Shown here in pieces: positions 62,062 through 62,868 of a stretch of DNA of 62,868 nucleotides. The stretch spans positions 1 to 62,868 of the forward strand of contig NZ_JAVCWH010000013.1 of NCBI RefSeq assembly GCF_030846195.1, given 5' to 3'. The notes beneath the pieces were generated by a model. That model saw only the letters and a program-made list of their open reading frames with translations. It did not search any database and was not told the DNA's origin. The translations under genes and the position numbers were made by a program. The DNA is from Paracoccus yibinensis (GTDB lineage Bacteria; Pseudomonadota; Alphaproteobacteria; Rhodobacterales; Rhodobacteraceae). Every line of letters begins with the position of its first letter. Positions within the stretch are counted from its first letter, which is position 1.

Positions 62062-62559
62062 ATGGACCTGCACCTGCCCGCCCTTGCCTTCATCGCCTTT
62101 CTGCTGCTGCAGCGGGGGGCGGAACTGGTCATCGCCCGCCGCAACACCCGCCGCCTGCTGGCGCGGGGCGCGGTCGAACACGGGGCCGCGCATTATCCGC
62201 TGATCGTCGCGATGCACGCGGCCTGGCTGCTGGCGATCGCGGCCCTTGGCTGGCCGAACCCTGTCCATTTGGGCTGGCTTGCCGCCTTTGCGGTGTTGCA
62301 GGTCCTGCGGGTCTGGGTGCTTCTCAGCCTCGGGTCGCGCTGGACCACGCGGATCATCGTTCTGGACGAGCCGCTGGTCGCGCGCGGTCCCTATCGCTGG
62401 GTCTCCCATCCCAACTACCTGGTCGTGATCGCCGAGATCGCCGTGGCCCCGATGGTGCTGGGCCTGTGGCCGGTGGCCGCGGTCTTCACGATCCTAAATG
62501 CCCTGGTCCTGCGCGTCAGGATCCGTGAGGAAGCCCGCGCCCTCGGCTTGCGCCCGTGA
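62062..62559 (+). CDS. Isoprenylcysteine carboxyl methyltransferase-family membrane protein
   Basis: 165 residues, about four membrane helices and the family C-terminal signature RGPYRWVSHPNYLVVIAEI, followed by LNALVLRVRIREEARAL. These enzymes bind SAM at the membrane. It starts on the base after the polyketide synthase stop, so the two are co-translated. By analogy with BpsB it probably methylates the polyketide rather than a prenylated protein. Confidence 0.87.
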   Translation: MDLHLPALAFIAFLLLQRGAELVIARRNTRRLLARGAVEHGAAHYPLIVAMHAAWLLAIAALGWPNPVHLGWLAAFAVLQVLRVWVLLSLGSRWTTRIIVLDEPLVARGPYRWVSHPNYLVVIAEIAVAPMVLGLWPVAAVFTILNALVLRVRIREEARALGLRP

Positions 62560-62711
62560 CGCCTGCATGTCGCGTGGTGCAATCATCGCGTGCGAGAATC
62601 GCCGAAATGTGCTAGGCTTCCCGGGACGGATCGGCCCTGGAACGGGGCAGAGGCCGGGCCTCCGGCGGACACCTCGGTCTGGCCGACCCCCTGCACGGGG
62701 AGGATGCAGCC

Positions 62712-62868
62712 ATGACCGACAGAACGATTGGCAACCCGCTGAGCTGGAGCGCGCAGAAGCTGGCCGGCATGGGCCGGGGCGTGGGGCAGGCGATCGACGG
62801 GATCGGCAGCCACCAGATCACCCGGCCACAGGTCAACCGGATCGATCTTGCCGATCTTCGCATGGCCC
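62712..62868 (+). CDS. DUF2189-like membrane protein (partial, runs off the window)
   Basis: The first 52 codons are present, starting MTDRTIGNPLSWSAQKLAG. The segment PQVNRIDLADLRMA resembles the start of the DUF2189 domain, an integral membrane family related to cytochrome oxidase assembly regions. GGGGAGGA lies 7 to 8 bases before the ATG. The membrane part lies beyond the window, so the family call is tentative. Confidence 0.5.
   Translation, partial: MTDRTIGNPLSWSAQKLAGMGRGVGQAIDGIGSHQITRPQVNRIDLADLRMA

Overview
The window is about 62.9 kb of GC-rich DNA with typical alphaproteobacterial gene style: dense operons with 1 to 11 base overlaps, strong GGAG ribosome sites, and GTG or TTG starts here and there. 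The xylonate-type dehydratase, GlgE pathway, TRAP transporter and creatinase, plus an initiator tRNA of the kind found at the end of Rhodobacterales rRNA operons, suggest a Rhodobacterales member, probably Paracoccus or a close relative. The genus is inference.

Layout. (1) 1-811: tRNA-fMet with terminator, then decayed DNA that may include a recombinase remnant. (2) 812-18395: a surface-glycan or glycoconjugate locus in three blocks. A minus-strand operon encodes an MDR dehydrogenase, a Gfo/Idh/MocA oxidoreductase, a pyruvyl transferase and an FrhB-like Fe-S protein. A second minus-strand operon encodes a histidine phosphatase, a methyltransferase, a GH-A glycosidase-like protein and inositol-phosphate synthase. 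A nine-gene plus-strand operon encodes three sugar-nucleotide SDRs, a GT4, three CgeB-like glycosyltransferases, a GT9-like protein and a DUF6165 protein. The glycosidase-like protein appears to be a circularly permuted TIM barrel. (3) 18690-27021: DUF2934 protein, type II NADH dehydrogenase, MHYT hybrid kinase, HWE-type kinase plus single-domain receiver, two tiny genes, alpha/beta hydrolase, DUF883 protein. (4) 27371-36355: a trypsin-like protease, then a complete GlgE set (glgE, mak, glgB and a divergent treS). (5) 36892-40608: DUF3618 / holin-like / nutrient-deprivation-type operon and a BrkB-family protein. (6) 40633-55016: DMT exporter, then a sugar-acid regulon: TRAP transporter, XylX-like, FadR-type regulator, FAD oxidase, DenD, beta-hydroxyacid dehydrogenase, XylD-like dehydratase, SDR, and a PQQ dehydrogenase whose membrane anchor is a separate gene. 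(7) 55104-60092: LysR, creatinase, MHS-type transporter and an orphan binding protein. (8) 60093-62868: decayed DNA with a 14-G tract, a type III polyketide synthase with a membrane methyltransferase, and the start of a DUF2189-like gene.

How it fits together. Region 6 reads as one pathway: the periplasmic PQQ enzyme oxidises an aldose, the TRAP system imports the aldonate, and XylD- and XylX-like enzymes dehydrate it twice towards 2-oxoglutarate semialdehyde. Two matching candidate operators flank the regulon. Regions 3 to 5 share a promoter pattern, GGAAC-N16/17-NGTT, resembling the alphaproteobacterial general-stress (EcfG) promoter. It lies upstream of at least six transcription units, including glycogen/trehalose metabolism, so these genes probably form a stress regulon. 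All functions are read from sequence motifs and remembered family features; no database search was run.
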